NCBI GenBank assembly: GCA_021730635.1 | Contig: JAJNNC010000006.1 | Span: 124,001 to 188,000 of the forward strand | Direction of reading: 5' to 3' | DNA length: 64,000 nucleotides | From: Catalimonadaceae bacterium JC749 | GTDB lineage: Bacteria; Bacteroidota; Bacteroidia; Cytophagales; Cyclobacteriaceae | In this document: positions 8,048 through 17,049 of the stretch, piece after piece | Layout: every line of letters begins with the position of its first letter | How positions within the stretch are numbered: the first letter of the stretch is position 1 | Notes under the pieces: model-generated | The model's database searches: none | Seen by the model: only the letters and a program-made list of their open reading frames with translations | Told to the model about the DNA's origin: nothing | Translations under genes and position numbers: made by a program

Positions 8048-10897
8048 TTACAGTATTTGTAAGTCTTGGTCTAACTGATAGGTCTGTCTCTGTTCGGTAT
8101 CAAAACTTCGCTCCAACTCCCCATATATCAGCTTACATTTCCCGCCGGCTGTTGAAGTAATGGCTAAGTGGGACAGCTTACTATTCTCCCAAGTGAAATC
8201 CAACACAAAACCGCCTCTGGCACATAAACCTTTAATCTCTCCGGAAGGAAGCGCCGACGGTAAGGCTGGCAGCAATTCTATCTGATCGGCTGTGCTTTGC
8301 ATCAGCATCTCAGCGATACCCGCCGCACCGCCAAAGTTACCATCAATCTGAAAAGGAGGATGTGCATCTAAAAGATTAGCATAAGAACCACCCCGCTCAC
8401 CACTGGGCTGTTCCGCAGGACTCAGCAGCATTTTTATCAGTTCAAAAGCATGATCTCCTTCTTTGAAATGAGCCCAGAGGTTGATCTTCCAGGCCAGGCT
8501 CCAGCCCGTCCCCTCATCGCCCCGGTAAAGCAACGACTGCCGGGCGGCTTTCATCAATGCCTGATCTTCTTCCCAGGTCATGTCATGCCCCGGATAGACG
8601 CCCCACAGGTGGGACACATGGCGATGATGATTTTCCGGATCATCGATATCCTGCAACCACTCCTGCAACTGACCATGTTGCCCGATCTGGTTGGGAGCCA
8701 TCTGTGGTAATTTTTCCTGTAAGGTATCCCGGAATGCCTCATCCATACCGAGTACTTCGCTGGCACGGATGCAGTTCTGAAAAAGATCGCGAATGATTTG
8801 ATGATCCATGGTAGGCCCTACCACCAATCCACCCGTTTCCGGGGAGTTGGAAGGGGTACTGATCAGCCATCCGGTTTCCGGGTCTTTCACCAAAAAGCAG
8901 GTAAAAAATCGGGCTGCCTCTTTCATGAGTGGATAAGCTTCATTTTTCAGAAAAGTCGTATCTTTTGTAAACAGGTAATGGTCCCACAGATGGTGTGTCA
9001 ACCAGGCTCCGCCAGTTACCCAGATGCCATGGTTAGCAGCATTGACCGGGGCTGTCGCCCGCCACAGGTCGGTGTTATGATGTAAGACCCATCCCGGACA
9101 GCCATAATGAGCCTGGGCAGTTTTTGCGCCCTGGGCTGCCACCTCTTCAATCAACTGGAACAGGGATTGGTGGCAGGCCGAGAGGTTTAAGACTTCCGCA
9201 GGCCAGTAGTTCATTTCCAGGTTGATGTTGGTAGTGTATTTACTATCCCAGGGAGGGGTAAGATCATTGTTCCAGATGCCCTGCAAATTGGCAGGCAGCG
9301 TACCGGGTCGGGAACTGCCAATCAGCAGGTATCTGCCATACTGTAAATACAAAGCGACTAAGGCAGGATCAGGGGAAGTGGCAAATTGAGCGAGGCGTTC
9401 TTCTGTTGGAAGCGTATCAGCAGCATGCCCTCCCAGGTCGAGCGAAAGCTTGTTAAAATACTCTTGATATTCCTGTAGGTGTGCGGTTTTGATCTGGTGA
9501 TAATCCTGACCTTGCACATTTTGCAATGCTTCCTCACAGCGGGCTGCCGGATTGCCGGAAACATCCTGGTAATCTACATAGTTGGTAGCTGCTGTCAGGT
9601 ATAGTGTCACTTCATCGGCTCCTTGTACACTGATGCTATCATCGGTAACAGACCATTGACCACCGCTTGGTTGCACACGCAGGTGGCTGACTCCTTGCAG
9701 CGCACCGTACTTTACTTTCACGGACAGTCCCAGCGTGTGGTCATCGATTTTATACGTGGCTGCATCTTTGTGTTTGCTGTTGAGGGTAGCCTCAAAGGTG
9801 ATTTTGCCGGGCTCACTGGCTGTCAGGTGGACAGCGATAACCTGGTGAGGTTCGCTGGCAAAATATTCACGGCTATATTGTACGCCTGCTACTTCATAAG
9901 AAACCCGGGAAATAGCCTGTGAAATATCCAGTTCCCGCCAGTAATTTTTTGGTCCCTCATGCCCTTTGAAATGTAACCACAGATCACCAAAAGGCTGGTA
10001 AGCGGCTTCATATTGGGGAAAGGCAGGGGGTTCGTCATCCTGTATGGCATATTGCCAGGCACCGTTTAAGGCCATTTGATTTTCTTCCTCTCCCACCGGA
10101 TGAAGATGCAAAGGATCATCACTCCTAGGGATGCCTGTCAGTCCACCTTTATCGTCATAGTTGATGACCTGGATCAGGATCTCATTCGTCCCTTCCCGCA
10201 AAAGGGAAGCGGGCACCCGATAGGTACGATCTGTATCTTTACCCTGGGTAGTCCCTACCTTTTTTCCATTTACATAGGTAAAGTCATCCTCTCTGATCCT
10301 GCCCAGGGCCAGCATCAGATTTTTGCCCTGCCAGGAAGCCGGCAGCTCGAAGGTTTTTCGAAACCAGACAGCACCGTCCACTCCTTCTAAATTCTGATGG
10401 ACATCCTCCCATCCCTCTTCGGTCGGAATCTGCATCTCCTGCCACTGCGTGACCTCCTCATCAGGTACGCCCGCAGTAGTCACCTGTTTCAGCCAGGTGG
10501 CCTTCTGGTTTTCATATTGCTCTTCGTTGCTCATCTTGCCCATAAAGTGTTCTTCTGCCAATTGTTCAGCTTCTGCCTGTTTTCCTTCAAACAGTAACTG
10601 CCTAATTCGAGGCAGATACTGCACAGCGCCCTCTCTATGGTAATCTCTGGGTTCACCCGTCCAGAGGGTTTCCTCATTAAACTGGATCCGGTCTACCTCC
10701 GGTCCGCCAAAGAGCATAGCCCCCAGCCGACCGTTACCGATGGGCAGCGCCTCCGTCCACTTTTCAGCTGGATTTCGATACCAGAGCCTGAGCGGAGGAT
10801 CGCTATCTTTCGTTGTCATTTGGCAGGATGACAGCGTCATTAACACAGAAAGAAGTGGAAGGGATAAATATTTCATCCACACTTTCTGGTGTATCAT
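8048..10897 (-). CDS. GH95 family alpha-L-fucosidase-like enzyme with inserted jelly-roll domain
   Basis: Predicted exo-acting alpha-fucosidase (or alpha-L-galactosidase), secreted as a lipoprotein (SVLMTLSSCQ). The GH95 N-terminal domain is clear (LWYRNPAEKWTEALPIGNGR; DRIQFNEETLWTGEP). The (alpha/alpha)6 barrel carries TTNINLEMNYWPAE, ISTPSNSPETGG and FQIDGNFGGAAGIAEML, which match the regions holding the family's catalytic Asn, Glu and Asp residues. Unusually, about 200 residues between EEHFMGK and YQPFGDLWLHF contain a GH2-type sugar-binding jelly roll (GAVWFRKTFELP; DDFTYVNGKKVGTT; GTNEILIQVINYDDKGG) not seen in compact GH95 enzymes. The longest frame starts with GTG at 10927; I use the first ATG at 10897. 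An ATG at 10876 directly before the hydrophobic core is also possible. Confidence 0.93.
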   Translation of the reverse strand: MIHQKVWMKYLSLPLLSVLMTLSSCQMTTKDSDPPLRLWYRNPAEKWTEALPIGNGRLGAMLFGGPEVDRIQFNEETLWTGEPRDYHREGAVQYLPRIRQLLFEGKQAEAEQLAEEHFMGKMSNEEQYENQKATWLKQVTTAGVPDEEVTQWQEMQIPTEEGWEDVHQNLEGVDGAVWFRKTFELPASWQGKNLMLALGRIREDDFTYVNGKKVGTTQGKDTDRTYRVPASLLREGTNEILIQVINYDDKGGLTGIPRSDDPLHLHPVGEEENQMALNGAWQYAIQDDEPPAFPQYEAAYQPFGDLWLHFKGHEGPKNYWRELDISQAISRVSYEVAGVQYSREYFASEPHQVIAVHLTASEPGKITFEATLNSKHKDAATYKIDDHTLGLSVKVKYGALQGVSHLRVQPSGGQWSVTDDSISVQGADEVTLYLTAATNYVDYQDVSGNPAARCEEALQNVQGQDYHQIKTAHLQEYQEYFNKLSLDLGGHAADTLPTEERLAQFATSPDPALVALYLQYGRYLLIGSSRPGTLPANLQGIWNNDLTPPWDSKYTTNINLEMNYWPAEVLNLSACHQSLFQLIEEVAAQGAKTAQAHYGCPGWVLHHNTDLWRATAPVNAANHGIWVTGGAWLTHHLWDHYLFTKDTTFLKNEAYPLMKEAARFFTCFLVKDPETGWLISTPSNSPETGGLVVGPTMDHQIIRDLFQNCIRASEVLGMDEAFRDTLQEKLPQMAPNQIGQHGQLQEWLQDIDDPENHHRHVSHLWGVYPGHDMTWEEDQALMKAARQSLLYRGDEGTGWSLAWKINLWAHFKEGDHAFELIKMLLSPAEQPSGERGGSYANLLDAHPPFQIDGNFGGAAGIAEMLMQSTADQIELLPALPSALPSGEIKGLCARGGFVLDFTWENSKLSHLAITSTAGGKCKLIYGELERSFDTEQRQTYQLDQDLQIL

Positions 10898-10936
10898 ACA
10901 TTTTGAGTCAACCGATTTTTTTATCACGATGCGTTT

Positions 10937-12523
10937 TTATTTCTCTGTGTTGAGACTCTCCACCACTTCATCCCCCTTTTGTATGGGGGTGGCTACCTGG
11001 GAAAAGTTGTTTCCCTCTACGGTGATGTTCTTGGTTTTTTCTCCCTGTAATTTCAGAAAAACATCGGTGCCAGCCACAGGCCAGGCGTCATGCAGGAAAG
11101 CTTGGTTTACATTGTTCAGCAAAATCACCGGCGTATTGGTATGAGGCTCCAGCGTTTTGACACCGTCTATTTCAAGGTGACTGACATTTTCGGCCTGTAA
11201 AGCAGGACCTTTCCGGGTGTTTACCTGCACCTGATGGAATTCCAGGTTGTTAGCATTTTTGATGGTGAAACCTTTGTTAGCTGTAATGTTGATATCATTA
11301 AAGGTGACTCCATCGATTGGCATTTCTTCCAGCCCAAGCAAAAAGCCTGCTTCCCCGGCTTCTGCCGTGACGTTGCTGAAATGGATATTCTTAAATTGTG
11401 GTGTTCTTTCCGACACCGTCTCGGAGGGTGTTTCCTGGTACTCCATGTTGAGCATAAACACCTGCTCTTTGATGTTTTTCATGATAATGTTATCCACCCG
11501 GATTTCTTCCACCGTACCCCCACGGCCCCGCATGGATTTGATGCGGATGCCACGGTCAGTGCCATCAAAAATGCAGTTGGAAATAGTGATCTTTTTCACC
11601 CCTCCTGACATTTCACTACCAATGACCACCCCGCCATGACCGGAAAGCATGGTGCAGTTGGTGATGGTATAGTTTTCAGCAGGGACACCTTTTTTCCTTC
11701 CGGCTCCGTCCCTGCCCGATTTGATGGTGATGCAATCGTCGCCTACACTGATATGGCAGTTAGAGATATGTACATACTTGCAGGATTCCGGATTGATGCC
11801 GTCGGTATTAGGAGAATCAGGATTGTTGATCGTAACGCCGGTCACGGTCACATTTTCGCAAAATTCCGGATTGACTGTCCAGAAAGGAGAATTTTGAATG
11901 GTGATCCCTTCTATCAGCACATTTTTACAATACATAGGCTGTATGAAAGGAGGACGCAGAAAACCCAGTTCTATCATGCCCGGTTGGTCGGGCAGGATGA
12001 TATCCTTGTTTTGCCGGGCAAATTCTTCCTGCCATTGAGAGCGGGTAGCCCCTTCTTTCCGTTGCTGGAAAAAGTAATTCCACCATTTTTTTCCCTGTCC
12101 ATCTATGGTACCCCGGCCACGGATGGCAATATTTTCTGCTTCATACGCATAGATTAGGGGAGAAAAATTAACCACATCATTTCCTTCCCAGCGGGAAGGC
12201 ACCATAGGCAGATAATCGTCAAAGTCATCGCTGAATTTGAGGAGGGCACCTGCCTCGATGAAGAGCGTGATATTACTTTTCAGATGGATAGGGCCTGTCA
12301 GGTATTCTCCAGCTGGAAAATAGACGGTTCCCCCTCCTGCTTCAGCAGCTACTGCAATGGCTTTTTTCACTGCTTCCGTTATCTTTTGGCTGCCATCGTT
12401 TACAGCGCCGTAATCCAATACATTGTACTGGTTTTGGGCATACGAAACTGTACCTGCCAACAGAAAGCAGCTTATAAGTACTTGGATAAAGCTGATTTTC
12501 AAAAGTTGTTTTCTCATGATCAT
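10937..12523 (-). CDS. GH28 polygalacturonase
   Basis: Secreted pectin-degrading enzyme that hydrolyses alpha-1,4-galacturonan linkages or related galacturonosides. A Sec signal ends near TVSYAQ (residue 30). The parallel beta-helix follows (NVLDYGAVNDG at about 34-44 is the typical opening). All GH28 signature blocks are present: NTDG (239-242), GDDC (261-264), SGHGG (294-298) and RIK (327-329), so the catalytic Asp residues and the His/Arg/Lys subsites look intact. The last 120 residues continue the helix. Neighbours are GH95 (9-40 bases downstream) and the MGH1-like gene (24 bases upstream), consistent with one operon. Exo or endo mode cannot be told from the sequence. Confidence 0.96.
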   Translation of the reverse strand: MIMRKQLLKISFIQVLISCFLLAGTVSYAQNQYNVLDYGAVNDGSQKITEAVKKAIAVAAEAGGGTVYFPAGEYLTGPIHLKSNITLFIEAGALLKFSDDFDDYLPMVPSRWEGNDVVNFSPLIYAYEAENIAIRGRGTIDGQGKKWWNYFFQQRKEGATRSQWQEEFARQNKDIILPDQPGMIELGFLRPPFIQPMYCKNVLIEGITIQNSPFWTVNPEFCENVTVTGVTINNPDSPNTDGINPESCKYVHISNCHISVGDDCITIKSGRDGAGRKKGVPAENYTITNCTMLSGHGGVVIGSEMSGGVKKITISNCIFDGTDRGIRIKSMRGRGGTVEEIRVDNIIMKNIKEQVFMLNMEYQETPSETVSERTPQFKNIHFSNVTAEAGEAGFLLGLEEMPIDGVTFNDINITANKGFTIKNANNLEFHQVQVNTRKGPALQAENVSHLEIDGVKTLEPHTNTPVILLNNVNQAFLHDAWPVAGTDVFLKLQGEKTKNITVEGNNFSQVATPIQKGDEVVESLNTEK

Positions 12524-12547
12524 ATCATTGCTTGGGATTTACTACCT

Positions 12548-14185
12548 CTATTCATGGGCAGCAAAAGATATCTTTTGGTTTTTCATCTTTTCCTTGGCGC
12601 TTACAGCATTTCCGGTAGGTGCTATTGCCGGCAACTTTGCCTCCAAGGGTTCCAGCTTCTCAGAACGAGCGACTTCCTGTCCATCCACAAAAATACTGAG
12701 TCCCTTTCCCCTTCCGTATTTTTCTCCTGTTTTATCCCAAACGATGCTAACCCAGCGGCCATGGTATTTTACCCTATCCAGGCAAAACCAGTCCCATTGG
12801 CTTTCGGGTATCAACGGTTTTACCACGAGGGTATTCCCCTCCTGTGGTTTCAATCCTACCAGGTCGTTGATCACCAGATCACAAAAGCCGGAGTGATTAT
12901 AGTAACGACTGCGGGGATTATCTCCTTTCAACCAGTCTCCTGTTTTGTCATCCTGGTACTCTCCTATGTAGGGTTTTCCGTTTTTCTGGTGTGCCATTGC
13001 ATAGGCAGAGAAGGTGTCAAAGTAATCCTTCTTGGTCATGGGATGCTGTCTATAATTATTGAGCAGATGGGCCAGTCCTTTCAGGGTTTGGGTAGTAGCA
13101 AACGGCCAGACGGCACCATCCCATTCACATCCTCCCGTTCCATGGGTTCGGAATTCGGGATGACGACGCTCCGCCGTCGTCAAGCCCCAGGGTGCGCAGA
13201 AGCCGGCTGTATCTTTAATTTGCTGCCAGGCCTGGGCATAGGTGGACTGGTCGTCGGGCAGGTTAAAATACCAGGGGATATATCCGATGGCCTCTCGAGC
13301 ATCGGATAAAGTACCATTCTCAAAACGTACCTTAAAAAACTGTGCCTCAGCATCCCACAAACTATCCTGCACCAGGGATTTCAATTCACCCGCTCGTTGT
13401 TCATACACCTGCCCCAGGCTATCACGACCCGCTATCGCTGCTATTTTAGCGATGGCCTGCGCATTGCCATACATGTAACTGCTGATGGTAGGCCGGGCAT
13501 TTTTCTCATGCCTCGATCCGCTGATAGATTCCTCCATACCATCTCTGACATCATACTGCCAATACAACCCATTGTCGAGTTGCTTTTCCGCTGCCCATTC
13601 CAGATACTCCTGGTCCAGTTCATCGAGCAGGGAAAGCACAAAAGCAGTGTCCTGATTCACCAGAAAACGATGATACAGGGCGTCGGCGGCCCAGCTGCTG
13701 TATTTATAATAAAAAGATTCGGGTGCATACCGGTCTTTCAGATACCAGAACCTGATATACTCATCGATGAATCTGGCATCATGCAACCAGCGCCCTTCGT
13801 AAATATGATGGCCTAAAGCACAACTGATGGTATTGTGTGTCCCTGCATGTTTGACAGGCGTGATAAACTCCGTAAAGACAAAGCCTTCCGGCGTTTCCTT
13901 CAAATGTTTACGGAAAGTCCACCAGCGAAAATAGTAGGTCTGCTCGATAATAGAATCCGGGCATTCAAACAGGGGTACCTGCTGGCTCAACCATTGCGCG
14001 GCCTCTTCATTGGAGACATAATTCACGACCGCCTCTTCCTCCATGGTATTGAAAAATTGCACCTGCTGGCGCATCAGTTCCGACTTCAAAACATGTGCCT
14101 CATATTTCGGAGGTTCCTGAGAGGAACAACGCATCAGCGTGATAAGAAAAACGCTCAGGATATAGATTGTTGTTTTAGATCTCAT
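12548..14185 (-). CDS. MGH1-like glycoside hydrolase, lipoprotein
   Basis: Predicted inverting six-hairpin glycosidase of the mannosylglycerate-hydrolase/trehalase-like superfamily. The signal is lipoprotein-like (FLITLMRCSSQ). The barrel shows YYFRWWTFRKHL at about 85-96, a glycine-rich active-site loop HGTGGCEWDGAVWPFATTQT at about 350-370, and RYYNHSGFCDLVINDLVGLKP near residue 450, a block typical of this group. A short beta domain ends the protein. Substrate is unknown; relatives in Bacteroidota are often annotated as trehalase-like, but its place in a pectin/fucose cluster argues for an oligosaccharide from that polymer. Length 545 aa; it is separated from the upstream glycosidase by about 100 bases. 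Confidence 0.82.
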   Translation of the reverse strand: MRSKTTIYILSVFLITLMRCSSQEPPKYEAHVLKSELMRQQVQFFNTMEEEAVVNYVSNEEAAQWLSQQVPLFECPDSIIEQTYYFRWWTFRKHLKETPEGFVFTEFITPVKHAGTHNTISCALGHHIYEGRWLHDARFIDEYIRFWYLKDRYAPESFYYKYSSWAADALYHRFLVNQDTAFVLSLLDELDQEYLEWAAEKQLDNGLYWQYDVRDGMEESISGSRHEKNARPTISSYMYGNAQAIAKIAAIAGRDSLGQVYEQRAGELKSLVQDSLWDAEAQFFKVRFENGTLSDAREAIGYIPWYFNLPDDQSTYAQAWQQIKDTAGFCAPWGLTTAERRHPEFRTHGTGGCEWDGAVWPFATTQTLKGLAHLLNNYRQHPMTKKDYFDTFSAYAMAHQKNGKPYIGEYQDDKTGDWLKGDNPRSRYYNHSGFCDLVINDLVGLKPQEGNTLVVKPLIPESQWDWFCLDRVKYHGRWVSIVWDKTGEKYGRGKGLSIFVDGQEVARSEKLEPLEAKLPAIAPTGNAVSAKEKMKNQKISFAAHE

Positions 14186-14286
14186 ATAGTTGAATTTTGG
14201 CTAAACGACTTCCTGCTGTTAGCGTAATCTCAGGAGGCTTTACCCTGTCTGTTTCAGACGTAGTGCAAAATACTTTTCCATCCGTA

Positions 14287-17037
14287 TTAATCAAATAACC
14301 CATCGATGTCTTTCCTGAACGCTTCACCGCTCAAACCTGCATCAAAAGGCTTAATTTCCTGCTTTCCCTCCATAAAGCCCAGGATCAGGCATACGCCATT
14401 TTTCAGTATCAGGTGATGTTCTCCAGGATCAAAATAATAAGTATGTATGTTGACAGAAGGTAAGCCCGGTATCAGCATAGCCTGGGAGATTTTCACCTCT
14501 GCCTGTCCCCGGTGATTGGCAGTTGCATCTGTTTCCAGGTCAGGGGGCGACAAATAGGTTTCTTCTCCGGTATCAAAATAGCCTACCAAAACCTTCACTG
14601 GCTTATCAGTTTTGAAATGAAGGTCAGTGCCCTCCTCTATCTGTTCTTTCATAGAAAGTTTGAGTCCTTTCATATTTTTCAGTTCGTCCGCAGTTTGCTG
14701 TATGGTAAAGGCTTCATCGGTAAACACGGTTTGCCCTTTTTCTATAGGATATATAGCGGTCTGGGTATTCAGCAACTGCACGGCGCAGGGTTGCAGGGGT
14801 TCACCTCCCTGTTTTACTTCCGGTTCATTCGCAGGAGACTTCAGCGATGCCAGGTTCTTTTTAAAATTTTCTAATTCACTTTCATAGTAAGGCAAAAGCT
14901 CTTTCCAGGTTTTATTGGTACCTTCTTCACCGCTCACAGGAATGCGCCGCTGCGCTGTCTGCATGCTGTTGGCGTAAAGGTAGGTTTCTTCCGTTAGTTC
15001 CACCAGCTGTTTGTAATGAGCAATACTTTTTTCAAGCGGTGGTACTGCCTTTTCCAGATCACGGATGTCCTTAGAATGGCTATAGCGCAGTACCCACAGC
15101 GCTGCTTTCACTTTTTCCGCAAAAAAATCAGCCAATGCTTCATAAGCATACATATCCTGTTGTAACCTGGCAAACTCATCTTTATTGTTGCTCACATGAG
15201 GCGCTGCCCGCTCAATGGCTTGGACGGACTGGCGGGCATGTCTGACCACCTCATCGATGATTTGCGGGGGAGTCTCTCCCACGTGTTGTGCCTGTTTCCA
15301 TTCTCTTTCCGCATATTCAATGAGCTTTTCCCCTTCCGGTCCATCCGAATCATACAGGTGCTCCCACACCCGCCACTTGTATGGGTTGACCAGTTGGCTC
15401 ATAGTCATGCCTAATGTCAATGTTTGTCTGTTGCCATTGGTGATCCCAAACCTGCGCAACAGTTTGGGAGCAATCTCACCAGACTGTTCATAGGCTTCCA
15501 GAATTTCTTTTCCATAGGCTCCACAGCCAAATTTATCGCCCAGTACCTCTGTCCAATAATCCACCTCCTTGGCCCGGTTGCGGTCAGCATTCCAAGCATA
15601 TCGGCTCCAGGCTTCGTACCAGATCCAGTCACGCTCTATCTGCAATAATCTCGGGGCGGTTTTGTCGGCGGAATAAGGCCAGTCCCAGTAAGAAGCCTGC
15701 GGATACAAATGCAAGCCGTTAGCTCCATGAACCTGATGCATAGCCTGTACACTCTTCTGAATAAATTCGGGGGATCCATAACGGAAAGGCTCCAGGTTCG
15801 CCAGGATATGTACATTGGCAATATGGGTTGAACCCAACAGACTCAGGTCTCGATGCAACTGGGCCCATGGCCCACGGGGTTGATAAGTGGTCAGTGCTTC
15901 GCCGTTATACTTGTTCATGGTATATAAATTTTTGTATAAAGGCAGTGCTGCCTTCATCACCAGTTGGGGATTAGTATCGTGACCTCTCAGCACAATAGGA
16001 GGTTCTGTGCTGGTGCCTAGTGCTTTCAGGCCATCCTGTACACCCGGGATAATTGTCTTTGTGAACCACTCCACATCGGTTTCCTCTCCTTCCATCGCTT
16101 CTCCCAAGGTAATCAGCAGCCCTACGTTGGGATACTTCTCTACAAAGGCCGCAATAGACTTCCGGGTATAATCGGCGATCACTGGTATAATGGGACGGCT
16201 TCTGTCTTGTGTTTTAAGGTTATATTGCTCCGCAAATGGTTTTGAAACGATAATATTATAAAACATCTGTATGACCCAGATCCCCCTTTTGTCGGCTTCT
16301 GTGGTCAGGAAGTGAAACATCTCCTCATTTTTCTTAAAGGTCTCTTCATCCACTTCCAGCGCATAAGGATACTCTTTCAACTTCACCAATGAGGCAAAGG
16401 GATGGCCATTCCATAAATACAGTGAATTCATTCTGTTTTCTACCAGCATATCCAGGTATTGTACCCATAGCGCCTTATCGTAAAACCAGGGAAAGTTCTC
16501 CGGTGTATAGGGATATTCGTATACGGTTCTCCCGGGCAAATAAGCCGTTTTCTGCAACCCGATACAAGCACCACGCAGCACCATTTCCGGTTGATCAACC
16601 ATTTGCAGGTCTGACGGAACCATTTTCTTTTTCTGTACATGGCTGGCCAACTCCAGACAACCATAAAGCGTACCCGAAGCATCAGCCCCGCCAATGATAG
16701 TCTTTCGCTTATCTGAAATAATCGCAAAGCCTTCCTGGCCGGGAGCTTTTGCCAGATCACCTTTGGCTAACGCCTTTTTTATGATTTCATCCTTTAACTC
16801 ACCCACTAAAATGTGCCTGCCACTTGTCGGTGCGTTTTCCTGGGTTTGTATACTCACCTCATACCCTGCATTTTCTAAAGCTACTTTCAACTTGTCTACA
16901 CCAAAAACAGTTCTGTCAGAGGCCTGCTGAGACATAAGTATGGTTACAGGTTCTCTAAGAATTGTAGCGGGAAGATCCTGCTTCTTCGCAAAGAAAATAC
17001 TGCTAAAAAGAATGAACAGTAGTGAAAAATAATTCAT
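14287..17037 (-). CDS. Large alpha-glucuronidase-like secreted glycosidase with C-terminal accessory module
   Basis: Secreted 916-residue protein starting with ATG at 17037 (a TTG two codons earlier is less likely). After the signal peptide comes a domain resembling the N-terminal domain of alpha-glucuronidases and GH20-type enzymes (GRHILVGELKDE; TIIGGADASGTLYGCLELASH). A TIM-barrel-like region follows at about 160-560 (MLVENRMNSLYLWNGHPFAS; VGLLITLGEAMEGEETDVEW), with a mostly helical region after it. The last 150 residues form a beta-rich module (TDKPVKVLVGYF; AMLIPGLPSVNIHTYYFDPG) that also occurs near the N-terminus of the next gene product upstream. I cannot assign a GH family number. 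Acidic residues in the LGEAMEGEE segment are candidates for catalysis. It lies a few bases downstream of the propeller-glycosidase gene. Confidence 0.72.
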   Translation of the reverse strand: MNYFSLLFILFSSIFFAKKQDLPATILREPVTILMSQQASDRTVFGVDKLKVALENAGYEVSIQTQENAPTSGRHILVGELKDEIIKKALAKGDLAKAPGQEGFAIISDKRKTIIGGADASGTLYGCLELASHVQKKKMVPSDLQMVDQPEMVLRGACIGLQKTAYLPGRTVYEYPYTPENFPWFYDKALWVQYLDMLVENRMNSLYLWNGHPFASLVKLKEYPYALEVDEETFKKNEEMFHFLTTEADKRGIWVIQMFYNIIVSKPFAEQYNLKTQDRSRPIIPVIADYTRKSIAAFVEKYPNVGLLITLGEAMEGEETDVEWFTKTIIPGVQDGLKALGTSTEPPIVLRGHDTNPQLVMKAALPLYKNLYTMNKYNGEALTTYQPRGPWAQLHRDLSLLGSTHIANVHILANLEPFRYGSPEFIQKSVQAMHQVHGANGLHLYPQASYWDWPYSADKTAPRLLQIERDWIWYEAWSRYAWNADRNRAKEVDYWTEVLGDKFGCGAYGKEILEAYEQSGEIAPKLLRRFGITNGNRQTLTLGMTMSQLVNPYKWRVWEHLYDSDGPEGEKLIEYAEREWKQAQHVGETPPQIIDEVVRHARQSVQAIERAAPHVSNNKDEFARLQQDMYAYEALADFFAEKVKAALWVLRYSHSKDIRDLEKAVPPLEKSIAHYKQLVELTEETYLYANSMQTAQRRIPVSGEEGTNKTWKELLPYYESELENFKKNLASLKSPANEPEVKQGGEPLQPCAVQLLNTQTAIYPIEKGQTVFTDEAFTIQQTADELKNMKGLKLSMKEQIEEGTDLHFKTDKPVKVLVGYFDTGEETYLSPPDLETDATANHRGQAEVKISQAMLIPGLPSVNIHTYYFDPGEHHLILKNGVCLILGFMEGKQEIKPFDAGLSGEAFRKDIDGLFD

Positions 17038-17049
17038 TGTCAAATAACA

